Source: Culex pipiens pallens (lineage: Eukaryota; Arthropoda; Insecta; Diptera; Culicidae). Taken from it: a DNA stretch of 64,000 bases. The DNA is taken from positions 187,250,850-187,314,849 of the forward strand of contig NC_068938.1 in the NCBI RefSeq assembly GCF_016801865.2, in the 5' to 3' direction. Below the pieces are notes generated by a model. It was not told the origin of the DNA and searched no databases. It saw only the letters and a list, made by a program, of their open reading frames with translations. Shown one piece after another: positions 11,101 to 26,100 of this stretch; the stretch's first letter is position 1, and each line of letters begins with the position of its first letter. Position numbers and translations under genes: made by a program.

Positions 11101-14100
11101 AAACTGAGTTTATCAAAATATTTATTTTAAGAATATTTTCAAAGCGTGCAGGTCATTAACTGTTTGATATAGGAGTCATATTTTGTAAACTGTTAAGACC
11201 TCACAGTTTCATATTTTACAGTGCCAAATTTTACTAAATAATTGTTATACCAAGAACTCATATCCGGCAAAGTGTACGAATATTTGCTCAGCAAGAGTTG
11301 GTGGTCTTACATATGAAGAAGTAATATTAATGCATAAACATCTCTGAAGATCAGGAAAATTGCTTCATGCAGTTTGATCAGGAATTCATAATTTGACTAG
11401 GTAAATCTTGTTCCATCAATTTAATAAAAAAAAGTTGATATTTTTAAACATCTTCTATTTTATATTTTTTCGATCGAGTCAAATGTTTTAAAACAGGGGA
11501 GCCAATTCCGATTTTTCTTGAACAGTGATGGGTTTGGTAAAAGTTATTAAAATATGTTTTATTAGGTAGTGATGCAAGTATTGTGGTTTAAGAAAGGAAC
11601 ATAGAAAAAAACTTAAAAAAATGTTTTTTTATTACAGTCCAGACAAAGTTCAGACTCGATTATCCAAAGCCTCAATTATTCGAAGTTCCGATTATCCTAA
11701 GGTTTTTATGGGACTTTGGATAATCGAATCGTAAACAGACAATAATATTATTTTCTATTTTTAAACATTAAATTCAAGTTCTATGACCCTATTTTAGTCA
11801 AATTTGAGTTGTTGATTGCCTTTTAGCATACTAAATACATTTTTTCAGTATATCAATCCCACCATTTTGGCCACCATCTCAGATTTAAAAATTCTTAATA
11901 ACTTTAGAGCATGTTTAGGGTTATACTCAAGCTTAACAATTCAAAACAAGCCAACAACAAAAAAAATCGTGGATCGATAATCCGAAGTGATTTTTTCAGA
12001 GGCCTTCGGACAATCGAGTCTAAACTGTAATTGCATTGGCAGGATATATAAAAACTCATTTAATTTCAAATTTCGGTAAGGCATGATAGCTGTTATTATG
12101 CAATCCTAAATTTTAATAAAACTCAGTTTGGATTTTTTTTTTTGCAAACACTTTTTTAATATCATTATTTTACAAACAAATTTAAACAAAGAGGAAAAAT
12201 ATATTTTAAGCCGTTCTGAATTCGCTGACCAATTTACGTCAAAATAAACATCATTATTGAGTTAACACGATTAGATATTACGGTGAATAAGCGATTACGT
12301 TAAATGGAATATTCTATTTTTTTAGTGTGTAGATATTTGCAACATACTTTGTGTTAAAAATGATCAATTGTCTCATTACCATTTACATATATTGTACCAA
12401 ATTTTTTGCGTTAGTATTTAAAATAATCTTCTAATTTTTTTTTTATTTAAAAGTTTTTATTACTTCAAACCATGTTGTTTTCGTGATGGTGTCGAGAGGT
12501 TTTAAAAAATATGAAAAATATGACAAAATGTCAGACTAATTTATAGACAACTAGTTATTAGTAACTGAATTTTCTCAAAAATCCATCAATGATAAATAAT
12601 TTTATAGGAGAAAAGAAATTTGGGTCGTTGCAAATATTTATCATAGTTTATCTCGTGGGTGTGCAATTGAACTAGATTTCACCAAAATGAGAGCAATTTT
12701 AATTTTTGAAATGAAAACTTCATCATCCCGGTACGAGAATCAAACTCACGACCTCTGGATTGGAAACCCAGCCCGCCGCTAGTCGAAACCCATCCCCTAC
12801 CGGTCAGTATTCCCAGTGAGCATATTTACTCTTTTAAGGGATCTGACTTTGCCGAGCCAGACAGGAATCGAACCCATCACCTTCCGCTTACAAGGCGAAA
12901 CCCGTAACTCACGGCCACGGAAGCTCGGCAATTATTTTTTTATCGAACCTCAAAGTTCAAAGATCACCTTCCGCTGTCGTAAAGAGCATAAGTGGATAAG
13001 CATTTTGCATTTTGGGCTCCCCAGCTACCTCTCAACACTTCTGGATTAGTTGAATAGTTACTTGTTGCCTCGGAACTGGAAAATAGTTGCAGCTGTCAAA
13101 AAGCCTATGCGCCCTATTCAAATGTTGCTCAAGATGTAGACAAACAAATGCTGATACAGTTGACTCTCTGTCAAAAATTTTTTTAGTCCCTTCAAAAAGC
13201 ATGCTTTGATTTTCCGTTTTATAATTTGATACTTCCTGCTCTCGATGGTCCCTTCAATATCGACAACGAAAGAGTCCACTGTAGTTTCATCGAAATCGGG
13301 GTATCTAGATACGACCGTTATAACAAGCCGATCAAAATCTAGAAAAACTGCCTCTCGACTCTTAACCATTTTTTTGTGCAACAAACACATTTTTGATAAG
13401 TTTCAGTCTTTTATTTTTTGAATTTCTTTGTTTGAAATAGCATTGTGTTTCAATTGTTTAGAGATTTGTTGAATTAACTACTTTCTCAATTTAAAAATAA
13501 ACCCAAAGCTTCTGTTCAGCAAAGGGTTAACCGACCCTCCTCCTCCACCAGTCCATGTGCCTAATCAACAACATCGACGGTGGCTCGCGACCGCGAATCG
13601 ATGTTTTCATTAATTTATCATCAACATCACGTTTCGAGTCTTTGACAACCTCCCTACAACCCGCTTAGATACTCGGACACGCGGGTCCAAACACTAGTAG
13701 TTACAGCTTGCAGGTACAAATTTAACCGTCCGCCACTACGGCCTACTACGACCGACGATGGCAGTACTGATAAATTATGTTCTATGACGCGAAAGTGAAG
13801 GAGACGAACCTCTCCACTCGCGAGACTCACGAATTCTGTCAGAAGGGGCGCTTCTGGCTAGTTGAAAGAAAAAAATGGCAAACTTTGATGAACTGACAAT
13901 TTTTGCATGCTTTTAAGGGGCTGCACGTCGCTCACAAGTCGCTTCTAATTGACAATAGAGAGCCGAACCTCGTCCAATGATGATGATGTCGCTGCCAGGA
14001 GGCTACAAGAACATGTTTTATTACACCAAGTACCAACAAGCACTGCTGAGAGCGATGTTCAGCGGCAAAAAGTGTTTAACAACCGTTTGATTGGTCTCGG

Positions 14101-17100
14101 GGTCGGTCGCAGGCGAAGTTGGTAGCCGATTCGAAAGCCCGGGTTTTGCAATTTTTCGAGGTCACCCGGAGCCATTTGGCAAACTCTCGACAGCAGCAAA
14201 CCGCACACTCACGACACCACCGACCGGGGAAAAGCTTACTTTTTTCCACCAAGTTCAAGTGGGTATTGTGGTCTGTCGTTGGAGGAGTGGATTGGATTTG
14301 GATGATTGTACCAGTCTGGTAATAACAGAGGAGATGTGGGGTGATTGAAGGGTTTGAACAAATCCTAAAAATTGGCGGATAGAGATTCAGTGTGAGAATA
14401 TTTTTTTTTTTTACAAAACTCATAACTTAGTCATTTCATGAGGTTATCGTAATTCAATAGCGTACGAACCTCATATTAAAACACTGATGCACTTTTAAAG
14501 GCTCCTTTCTAATTACTAAACCGCACTCGCACGGATGCACACGATCTTGAGCAAATAAATCGAGGTGATCTACAGCTCGAGAACGTAAACTGTGCTCACA
14601 TAACTCAACCAGAGTGCGCGCATCTTACATTCCTGATGATGCCCACCATATTCTGAGATCGTAACTTTAGCGGATTAGGTCAAATAGTTGACGTTCATCA
14701 CGGACCACATGGGGCTTTCAAACTGTTTTGCGAGAGTTATTGAATTACGACCTTGTTCAATAAATCATTTAGTTTCAAGAATTCACCTTTATTTTCATTA
14801 GTAGATTTGCATGCAAATTTAAATCAAAACAGAAGTCGATTGAAGTTCGCGATTTGTTTACGATCCAACCTGATCTAAACAGCTTAGTTTCACCCTGTCA
14901 ATCAAAGTAAAACCAGAAGCCACTTCTTGATCTGAAACATCTTCCGGCAGGGTTCAATCAACAGTGCTTGCAAATTACGCTCAATTGACGCGCATGTTTT
15001 CGTTCAATTATTTCAACCACACCAAGGTGGTCGGACAGAAGCCCAACTCATTGGCCGATAGCAATTCATCAAAATGACCTATGTCAGCGCGCCACATCGC
15101 AAACTAAAGAAAGATTGATGAACAGTCCCCCCTCCCCATAAGCTCCAAGGTATAACCGCAACGAGTGGCACTTGACTTCCATGTTTTTTGAACCACCCGG
15201 TCAGCAAAGACGGACTGTTTCGGAAGTTTGAACCGTCGAGTCGTAAATCTACGTACGTGTCGATTGTTGAAAAGTGGGCTCTCAACGGGCTACTCAGGGT
15301 GGCTGGCATTTGCCGGCGTAATAGGGCACAGTGTGTGAAGTTTTATTAACTGATGGTTAAGCCTTTGGAATGAGTTATGGGTCGCCTTCTTCGCTTGGAA
15401 GATGTGCGATGGGTGTTTAGGGAAGGAAATTACCACCCCGGTAGTAAGAGGTGTTTTTTCGAAGTTGGATTAGTGTAATCTAATGGTTATGGGTGGTGCT
15501 AAGAATTTAATGAGTCCGTTTAGTTCAAGTAAGGGGAGGTCTAATAAAGGTGATTAACTGCTTTGTTCTAGCAAATACTAGCCATTTTTGTTGCAGTCTT
15601 ATGAGTCTGTTGTTAATATGTTTGAAGTTTATTTTGAGTTCTACAAAAACGGTCTATTTACATGCATTTTGGCTAAATTGAATCAAAGACGTCATTTTGT
15701 GTAGATTCTAATGATTGCAGATTGCATTCAATCCTGAGATATACAAAAAAAAATCTTATTAACTCCTTAAACTGTTGACAACGTCACGCCAAAAATTTGT
15801 CCAAACAGATATTATATAACAAGATAGCATTATTAAGTCGATTTGATCTTTCAGCTAAAAAATGCGGACTATGGGCAAAATCATATTTTAATTAACAAGG
15901 CCGGTTCAAACCTTATTTAATGTTTATGTCCCCCGAGGTCAATTAAATTTCAAATTTCAAGCTTGAATTTCGAAATTTCTAAGCAAAAAGTTTCACAAAA
16001 TGCTTGAATAAGCGTTATATAGTGTATGCTGAATAATTTGCAATCAATTTTACAAGCTTTTTCAATGCAAATTTCAATCAATAGTTAATAAACTTGAATA
16101 TTATTTACAATGGCTTAAGGTGACGCCGTTGATAATTTTCGAAGAAAATTGATCATCTCTCTAAAATGTTCTACAGTCGACTCTCTGGTTGTCAATATCC
16201 AAGGGAACGTCGAGGAAGAGAATCATCAGTTTACAGAACGATGCAAAATGAAGACTCGATTGAAAATATGTTTTTCTTGGTACCCAGCTGTGGGAGAGAA
16301 TCATGGCAACGTCCAGCAAACAAAAACAAACTAATGTCAAACACCCTTCAAAGCTTCGTTTCGCAAAGAAAAATGTCTATGCAAGCCATGAGATAGTGAC
16401 AATATTGACAACCGGAAGAGATTTTTAAAGCAAACAGAATCCAAGGGACCGTCGAGGAAGAGATCCTTCAAGCAAGAGAAAATATCGAGGAATAAAGCCA
16501 ATCGAAGTATGCAGTTTGAAAGGAATGAAGAATTCATCGATAGATGGAGCAATATTGATATCGAGAAGATCGACAGCCAGAGAGTCGACTGTATAACACT
16601 GGAACGCCCAACGCATGTCCAACTTACACGGACGCCCAAGCCTCCCAAAAAAGGTGGACCGGTAACTTCAACTCGCTGGTTCTCGGGCATTACTCATCCA
16701 ATCGGGAAGATTCTTGTTTCCAGTGATTTGTAAGAATGTCTAGATGATCCTAAAATTTTGCAGAATTTGATTTAAACAAATCTGTAATTTCTGCGCCCGA
16801 AAACATTGTTCCACCTTTTTTTAAAACGACTGCCTCCGCGGAATCTTTGGCGAATTTTTTTTACACGCATAAAAAAAAGGTGGAACGCTGTTTTTGATCG
16901 CAAAAATTACAGATTTGATCAAGTTAAGTTTTGCAAAGTTCTAAAATCATCTAGACATCCTAACAAATCACTGGAAAGAAGAATCATCTTGATTGGTTGA
17001 GTTAGGCCATTGAGTTGAAGTTACCGTTCCAACTTTTTTGGAGCCTTGGGCGTTGGAATGATAATGAATTCAATTTAACGAATTTATCCACCAAAATGAA

Positions 17101-20100
17101 TCATCATGTGCCGGTTGTTGACTTCATGAAGCCACTGAAGAAATGTTTGGTTTAAATCAAATGTGTTTCAAAATTTATATAATTTTGTGGTACAGTCATT
17201 GACGTCCTAGTTGTCAATTTTTGATTAATGACGATTTCCATAACTTTACAAGGAATGAGATAATCGTTACCAAAAAGTATCAGTGTAGGGCATTCTAAGC
17301 AACTTGTAGAAGGAATTTTGTCAAAATATTGTCAGAGAAGCGAAATCTATATCATCGAATGAAAACTTTAAGCAGAAACCAACATAAACTATCAAACTAA
17401 TGAAGATTATTGGGCAGAAAAAAAATGATTCACAATGGTATTTCATTTGATTTGAAATTAGGGTTAGCAAGGCTGTATCATTTTACTAGCAATAATAAAA
17501 TAAAATACTGAACTGTTTGCCTTATCAAGGAGTTTTGACTGCATTTGTTTCATAGATAGGATGGCGGACATTTTCTTTTTGATTAAGATACGATTTTTTG
17601 AAAAAAAAAAATAGTAGTTTGGAAAGTACTCAATTTTTTACAAATCTTTTGGATGTAAAATTTAGTTCTGAATGGACAACTATTATTAATAATATTCACG
17701 AATTATTCTACAAGATTGGCTTTGTCTAGTGTTCATTAGCGTGACAAGAAAAATTCAAAATTTTGAAAATTTTAGAAGATATCCCTTGGCTCGATTCTTT
17801 ACGAAAAAAAAAGTAACTGTGCCAATTCTGAGCCAAATCGGTTAAGGTCTTAGTATCGCTATTGTTCGTTGTTATTTGTATGAGAAAATTCAAAAAAATG
17901 TGTAAAGAAAAGCAAATATTTCAAAATTCCATTAAAATGTGTAAAAAAAGTTTGACAAACAACTTTGTCGAAGACCGCAGAATAATCCGAGTTTACTCTG
18001 ACTTGACTCTGAATCAGGATTTTCTTTGCCAAATTCCAGAGAACTGCTCAATATGCGTACAAATTCAATCAGATTCAGATTTGATTGAGGAAACATGCAT
18101 GATTTAGTCAAACCACTATTATCATCAATCACAACTACGCAGTAAAAAAATACGGTAATATAACATCTGTAATGTAATTTTACCCCTGAAAATGTGTAAT
18201 TTTACCACTTTTCTGGTGTAATGTCACATTTACAGTCTAAATTTAGGTTAAATTACACCATAAAAGAGGTAATATTCAACCTTCCAAAACTACACCTTCC
18301 AAATTTACTTATGTTTTTACTGTGTACCATAAAGTGGTTAAAAATCCATAATAAAGAACTCAAATGGATATAAAATTTTCACCGGAGTCATTCTCCGCCA
18401 ATTCACATTGCAGTTGCCCCGACCCCTCATCAATTTGCGTGAAAATCGGATATAACCAGCCCGAGAGCATGTTGACAGCTCCCATACAAACTGAGCGTAC
18501 CCCGTTTTGTGGGCCCAGTGGGCCTAAGATGGCGGCCTTCGATATTATCTAGCCAAACTTTTGAAAATGGCGAATAGTTAAAATAAATATAGTTTTTGCC
18601 TTGTTTTGGTTTAAAACGACAAAATAAGCATTCTGGAATCATTTTCTTTAAAAACTTGTTTAGAGATACGCCACGTTCAAATATTAGTCTAGAACAGTTG
18701 AAATGAGCGTGCCGCAAAAGCCGTCACGAAAACAAAGTTTCCTATGCAAATTTTGAGTTGCGTATTTGATGGGCGGACTCCGAGGAGGTCCACTTGCCAT
18801 CTGACGGTGAATACGCGCAACTCACGAAAACTGTCATCTTAGGGTCCGGTTGGATATAACGCATATTGAAAGGGATGTATCACTAAAACTACATCAGCGA
18901 ATGTTTTTATTTTTTGCTCAGAGGTGCACTATGGTGTAAGGAATCGATAGACTCCAAAATCTAGGATTGCACATTTTTTTTAATAGTAGCGGTATTTTGA
19001 GCACCATGGTGAGGAATTGCACAGTGGGAAAGTTTTATACATCGAAAGCTTCGGTTTTTCATCAGGAACAATAATCCGATGAAAAATCGCACTGCATAGA
19101 CCGGTTGCCGGAGGCCACCGAAAGATCCGGATTGTTTGAATTAGTATCAGATTTATCCAATTGTGAACTGATACGCTTTCTTCTGCCATAACTAGTCATG
19201 CAAAATAATCCTAGAATAATATTAAATACTATAGGTCCCATTGGAACCGGTTCCACCAATCTCCGGAACCGCAGTTTGAAACAGCATAAACTAGTCAAAA
19301 GTATTTTTAGATGTATTTTTGCCTCCTTGACCGGTACCCCGGTTCTCCGGTGGCCACATCCGAAGATCATATTTGGCAAATTCCTGAAACCACTCTAGCG
19401 ACATATCAAACTTCTTGTTTATAAAAAAGGGGAGTGTATAACTCATGTCCCCATCCACATCAAGAAGTTTGATTCGTCGCATGACTGGTTAACACTGTTT
19501 CCTAATGCGGTTCCGGATGTGGAACCGGTTCCGATGGGACCTATTATATTTAATATTATTCTAGGATTGTTTTGCATGACTATTAGGATGTAACAAAAAT
19601 GAATTTTTGGCGGGCATTCAAGGGTTTGTTCCGGTGGGCGTATTATCTTTTTTGCCGGGGCCGATTTTTCGTAAAAAAAAAAAATGCGTTCTATACTCAA
19701 TTTGGCACAGAGCGACAAGATAGCACGTTAAGCAGATGATTTTCTAACCCTTCGTGACCTACCAATTAATTACCGATTAATGTTACACAACAAGACTCAT
19801 CCTCAACATTCTTTATAGACTGTCCTTTTCAACCATGTGACAGTACCTTTTTGTCTAAAGTAATGAGATAATCATCCCTGCCGTCAATCGTCGGATGAAA
19901 TCGTGGCATAAATTAGAATCCTCTTTATTTTGTCACACTCCACAGCTGCCAGCTGACATTCGCCCGGCAGGTGTAAATTAGAGAGCCTATATGGAGAGGC
20001 GAAATGTCACTCTCAGGGTTCCAATCGAACTGTCAAATCGGGGTTCCAATCGAGCAACAAGATCATGCAAGAACAAGGTTGGAATCAATTTAAAATAGTT

Positions 20101-23100
20101 TTGGCAAAAAAACGAGACTTATAACAATTACAAGTATTGTAAAACTGTTGTTGATAATAATCTGGTAGTTTTTGTTATGTTTGTGCTTGTTCGGTATAAA
20201 AAAAGTGCCAGCACGAAAGAAAAACTACAAGTTTTTCAACCTTAAATTTGAATGACTTTGGGTGTTTGAAATTTCTCCCAGAACATTTCATTTCCCTATG
20301 TAGGTCCCTAGTGTAAATTAATCTCAGTTTACCGGACGAACAAAGGTTTAGCGTCTGAAATTCCTAAATCCCCCTTCCTTTCCTCAACCCTTCTTTTGCA
20401 AACGATATATGATATAATTTAAATCATCCTTGAGCGCGCGATCCGACCTGATGTCCATTGAAATGCCGATCGCAAAGTTATGTGTTCCTCCCCCGCACCG
20501 ACCGACCGGCCAACCCCGTCTGGGGAGCATCTGCCGCAATTAACACGATTTATGACCACCGTTTTGCTGCATTCGATTTGCATAACTTGAACGAACGGCT
20601 TCATCTCACGCGTCTCCGTCTCAGCGGTCCGAGCGTTGCCTGGCGTCCTAAAGCGCATAAAGGTGATTATTGGCTTTATTAAATTTTGCGGCGTGACCAC
20701 CCCCCGGAACGTTTCAAGTGGAGAACCGGAGGTGACGGTAATGTCCAATTTGGCGATTTATTGTCCCGCGCGTAAGGGAAGTAGCTGGGTCGAGCTGAGC
20801 TGGTAGTATTGATTAATGGCGAGTTTGATGGCAAGAGTCGTAAACTTGGACGAGCTGGTGAGGTGTAAAGAATCTTCAATAGTTGGTTTGATGAGACTGT
20901 TTTACATGGTAACACGTAAAGAATGTTATTTCAATAATTCAAGTAGGCAGAATTACAATTTTATTTTGATACGAATAACATAAACGACGTCTATCCAAAT
21001 GATGTTAGACAGCAAATTGAAGTTTTCTTATGGTACGTTCGATTAAAGGCTAGTTTCGCACTCAGAGCTGTCAAAGTGTTATTTTTAAGTAACTCACCCG
21101 CACAGATTTTGCAGGAGCCGTGTTTTTTTTAAATAAACTTAATTTTATGCTCTGAAATTAACTAACACTTATACGAAGCGATAATCAAAATAATTATTTT
21201 GATTAACACAACAATTTTCTCGACGAAAAGAGGCATGAAACTTTCGATGAGAATGAGAATAACAGCTTTTCAATATTGTTGTTTACACTATAGATCAGGG
21301 TGGAAGAATTGTCAAATCTCCTCCGCGACGACAGCGCCACAAACGGCTTGCCATTCTCAATAAAACCGTTGCATGTTTTTACATAAGGTGGTGATCGAGC
21401 CAAAACGTCAGTTGTCTGTAGATTTAGGGCTTTGGTGTCTTGGAAAAGTTGTAGAGAAATTTTGTTCACGAAAGTTTGTCCAATATGCCAAATCTACATG
21501 AGATATACGCCATTTTTGCAAAAATTGTAAAAAAAGTTCTATTTTAGTGATAACTCAAAAGGTTAGCATTTTAGCGACCTACTATGTACTGAAGAGCTGT
21601 TTAAAACATAAAATTATATATTTTTGCCGGAGACAGCCAAATGTTTTGAGCCTTTATTGAGGAGTTATATCATTTTTTTTGTGATTTTGAGCCTATTTTC
21701 AAGTTGCTATGTTTTCAAAATGGCGATTTTTTTCGACAAACCAAACAAATCATCTGAAAGTACGCACATTCAACTTCATTTCCCAAAAATATCTCCGTGT
21801 CTTTCGGTGCCTATTTTTAGATATCTTAATTTGAATTTGACATTATTAATCAATTGATTCATAAATTTATTACATAATCATATTGAAAACGGAGTTATAA
21901 TCGATAAATTATTGGGTACATTGATAACCATAAAGGCAGATACGTTTTTTTAAATGAAAAACTCTCAACAATCTTTCTAAAATGATGAATAAAAACATAT
22001 TTACCCCAAAAATATTATAAAATAAAATTTAAAAAAAATCTCTGATATAATTTGTTTAATTTATAAATTGGAAATTTTCTGAATTTTTTAAACAAAAAAA
22101 TCAGAAATGGACAATTATGGACACTATTTGAAAAAATCGAAAAACGGGAATTTTTCAGTTAAAATTAAATTTAAATGGCTATATCTTGAAAACGGTGCAC
22201 TGTAACAAAAAATATGTAAAGTAGTTTTCGCTTGCAAATTTGATTCAACATTATTTGTCAAAAATAAGCAAAATTTGTCTCCATATTTCTCAAAAGTTGC
22301 GGTATTTGTCCTCAAAAAAATATAAAAAAATAAAAAAAATACGGATTTTGGGAAAATGATTTTATGGGGAAAACAAGTTAGTTTAAAAATCGACAAAAAA
22401 ATTTCCGTGTTCTTATTTTTTGGAAATAGTCCTCACCAATCCGTACAAATTTACCGAAGACACCAATTCGATCAAAAAATTCCTTCAAAAGTTACAGATT
22501 TTCAAATATTTACATGCCATTGTGTATGGACAGCTGCCAACATTGAATGGAGCCTTCTTTGGTCACAGGGAAGGACTCCACAAAGTTTGATCCAAATCAA
22601 AAAATGTAAAAAAAAATCTATTTGTGGTTTTGGTGGAGATTTCCTCACATTCTCTATCGAAATTTCTGTCTGAGCGAGTGGCAAAAGAAATTGAGTTGAT
22701 AAAAAAAATCCAATGCTTCCAAGTACAAATTCAAGTAAGAAATTACTAAAGTAAATGAAAACTAATAGATTTTATTGTTTTTTTTATTTTCGTTAATGCT
22801 AGGCTTTCACATTATTTTTAAGCTAAGAATTTTATTGCGTTCATTGGACTTAAAGAAATGCATTACAAAAACTTATGTTTTATATCAAATTTAAATTTGA
22901 AATATTTTTATTTAATTTATTGACAGGTCATCAAACAAAAGTTTCAAGTACCAAAAGTTGTGTCTTTCAAATATGAAAATTTGAGTATAAAAAAGTATGA
23001 TCATAGCTCAAATTTTCATGTTATCGCAGTTTTAGTAAAAAAAAGCTTTTCAGTTTCCGCAAATTTTTCGTTTCTGCGTATGGCACGTCGATAACCTCAC

Positions 23101-26100
23101 ATCTTATTTTCAACAAATCGTTTCCCGAAATCCTGTTTGTGAAACTCCAACATTTTTTGTTATGTATTTTGCCTTCCTCACATGAGGTAAGGCTATAATC
23201 CTGCTCTAAAAATGAACTTTTTATTAAAAGCTCCTAGACCCACCTTCATGTATACATATCGACTCAGAATCGAAAACTGAACAAATGTCTGTCTGTGTGT
23301 ATGTGTTTGTGTATGTGTTTGTGTATGTGTTTGTGTATGTGTGTGTGTATGTGTGTGTGTATGTGTGTGTGTATGTATTAGGGTGGGTACGGATTTTGAA
23401 AAGTTCTCAGATCAAGTTCTGGTGTGGTTCCCCTTGTAGGGCATACCCATAGAAACTCTCACGCCAAATTTCAGCTCACTTGGTTGAAAACTGGCTTGTC
23501 TCAAGCGGGTTCAAGTTTACATGGAATTTACTATGGGAAATTTTGAATTTTCGTTCATTCGCTCCTACAGGCCTGGGGAAAACATGTAGAAACTTCTAGG
23601 ATGGCCAGAAATGAGCGGAATCGTCTGGAGAACAACTATTCCTAAGAGACCAGGTCGATTCGTTTAACCCCCATCGAGCTCAACGGCAATACATCCGGGG
23701 TTTTCGGAACCAACGGTTTTCCCCAGAAAAGCATCAAATTTTCCTTAGCATGCTATGAATGCTTGATGAACACCGCGACGCCACATGTCAAACAGCTACC
23801 ACGTGGACTAGCATCGCCTATAAAAAAATACTTTTTTTTACTTTTTGAACCATAGAATTGAAATTTATGGTGATCCTGATACTATTCAGCTGTATTCTAA
23901 ACCTCCAAATAAGAAAAAAAAATCTGTTATGGTGCAAATTTTACAATCACGTGGTAGCTGTTTGACACGTGGCGTCACGGTTTTCATCAAGCATTCATAG
24001 CATGCTAAGGAAAATTTGTTTCTTTTCTGGGGAAAACCGTTGGTTCCTAAAACCCCGGATGTATTGCCGTTGAGCTCGATGGGGGTTGAACGAATCGACC
24101 TGGTCTCTTAGGAAAAGTTGTTCTCCAGACGATTCCGCTCATTTCTGGCCATCCTAGAAGTTTCTACATGTTTTCCCCAGGCCTGTAGGAGCGAATGAAC
24201 GAAAATTCAAAATTTCCCATAGTAAATTCCATGTAAACTTGAACCCGCTTGAGACAAGCCAGTTTTCAACCAAATGAGCTGAAATTTGGCGTGAGAGTCC
24301 CTATGGGTATGCCCTACAAGGGGAACCACACCAGAACTTGATCTGAGAACTTTTCAAAATCCGTACCCACCCTAGTATGTATGTATGTGACCAAAATTCT
24401 CACTGAGTTTTCTCAGCACTGGCTGAACCGATTTTGATCGAACCAGTTGCATTCGACTTGGTTTAGGGTCCCATACATCGCTATTGAATTGTTTGAAGTT
24501 TCGATAAGTAGTTCAAAAGTTATGTATACAAATGTGTTTTCACAAATACCCGGATCTCAATTATATGCATGTAAACGATGTCCGGATCCATCATCCGACC
24601 CATCGTTGGTTAGTCAATTGAAAGGCCTTTCCAATGAGTCCAAAACATTGAAGATCTGGCAACCCTGTCTCGAGTTATGACCACTTAAGTGATATTTATG
24701 TACATTTTTGAAGCCGGATCTCACTTAAATGTATGTAAACTATGACCAGATCCATCATCCGAACCATCGTTGGTTAGGTAATTGAAAGGCCTTTCCAATG
24801 AGTCCAAAACATTGAAGATCTGGCAACCTGTCTCGAGTTATGACCACATCAGTTATACATTGTGTTTTTTTTTCTGGATCTAAAAAAATGATGAAACCAC
24901 TCATATACCCATTTTTGGTAAAAAGTGAGGAAGGCATCAACCACATAGGTGGATTAAGTTAGTTTTTTTTAATTTGCTGAGGAATCCGATACAAATATTT
25001 TCACACATCTTTTCCAATGTTAGGATAAATTTATTAAAACTCAAACTATTTTACCTTCAACCACTCACAAATCACCTTTCATTTGCGTCCAAGAGAGCGA
25101 AAATCAGCAGAAATTGCGTGGAGTTATGATTTTTTGAAAATATGGATTTACGAAAATCGACGAAAATTGCAATTGTTCAGAACATCCAAACATGGTTTAG
25201 GTAATCCTAAAGAAAAAAAAGGGGTCTAAATATTTCGCCCAAGGAACCTCCACACATTTTTTTATATCCTATAGATTTCGTTGGGAAGGTGGCAGTGCGT
25301 GGCCGAATGGTTACGCTGTCCGCTTTGTAAGCGGATGATTCTGGGTTCGATTCCCATCTGCTGCAACCTTCCATCGGATGAGGAAGTAAAATGTCGGTCC
25401 CGGCCTTGGTTGTTAGGCCGTTAAGTCATTCCAGGTGTAGGAGTTGTCTCCATGCCATAAGTGCAAACAACACACCAAACCAAGCCTACTCCGGTGGAAT
25501 CGCTGGCGGCGGTTGGACTCGCAATCCAAAGGTCGTCAGCTCAAACACTGGGGTGGAAGGTTCCTTAGAGTAAAAGAGGTTTGGGTGCTCTCTCAATTCA
25601 AGCCTTCGGACTCCTAGGTTCGAGCAGAAACTTGCAATAGAGACCACAAAAGACCCGGGGGTCGTTAATGTGGAAGGTTTGATATTTGAGATTTCGTTGG
25701 GAATTGCTGTATATTGGTTTATTAAACATGTTTTGAACAAATTCATCATTTTAAATTAGTGGTATCAAGTGACTAAATTCGAAAAAGTTTGAAAATCTAT
25801 CATTGCAAACTAGTAATTCCATAATTACAGACCAATCATTAAGAATTCAAGACCGCAACACAAATTTTAAACAGATCACCATCATTTATCTTCTTCAATC
25901 AAACCAAAGACATCAACGCACATCAAGCGATAAACCCAACACCTCCCGCCAGCCTGGTGCCATCACTAAAACAAAGAAATCTAATTAAAATTGCTAATCT
26001 TCAATCAGCATACAATGTAAAACAAACAACGTGTTAGAATCAACATGCTTTACGTACACATAGTTCCTAGTCCGATCGGCTATCACCCGCGCCGTAACAC

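Noticed and set aside
12851..12929. Functional tRNA gene on the - strand
   Set aside because: Linked to a second tRNA-like module and shared with the SINE at 25288; more likely a SINE head. A covariance search would settle it.
14076..14423. 115-aa ORF on the - strand inside intron 1
   Set aside because: Overlaps ORFs on the other strand, has no motif, and lies within an intron of gene 1.
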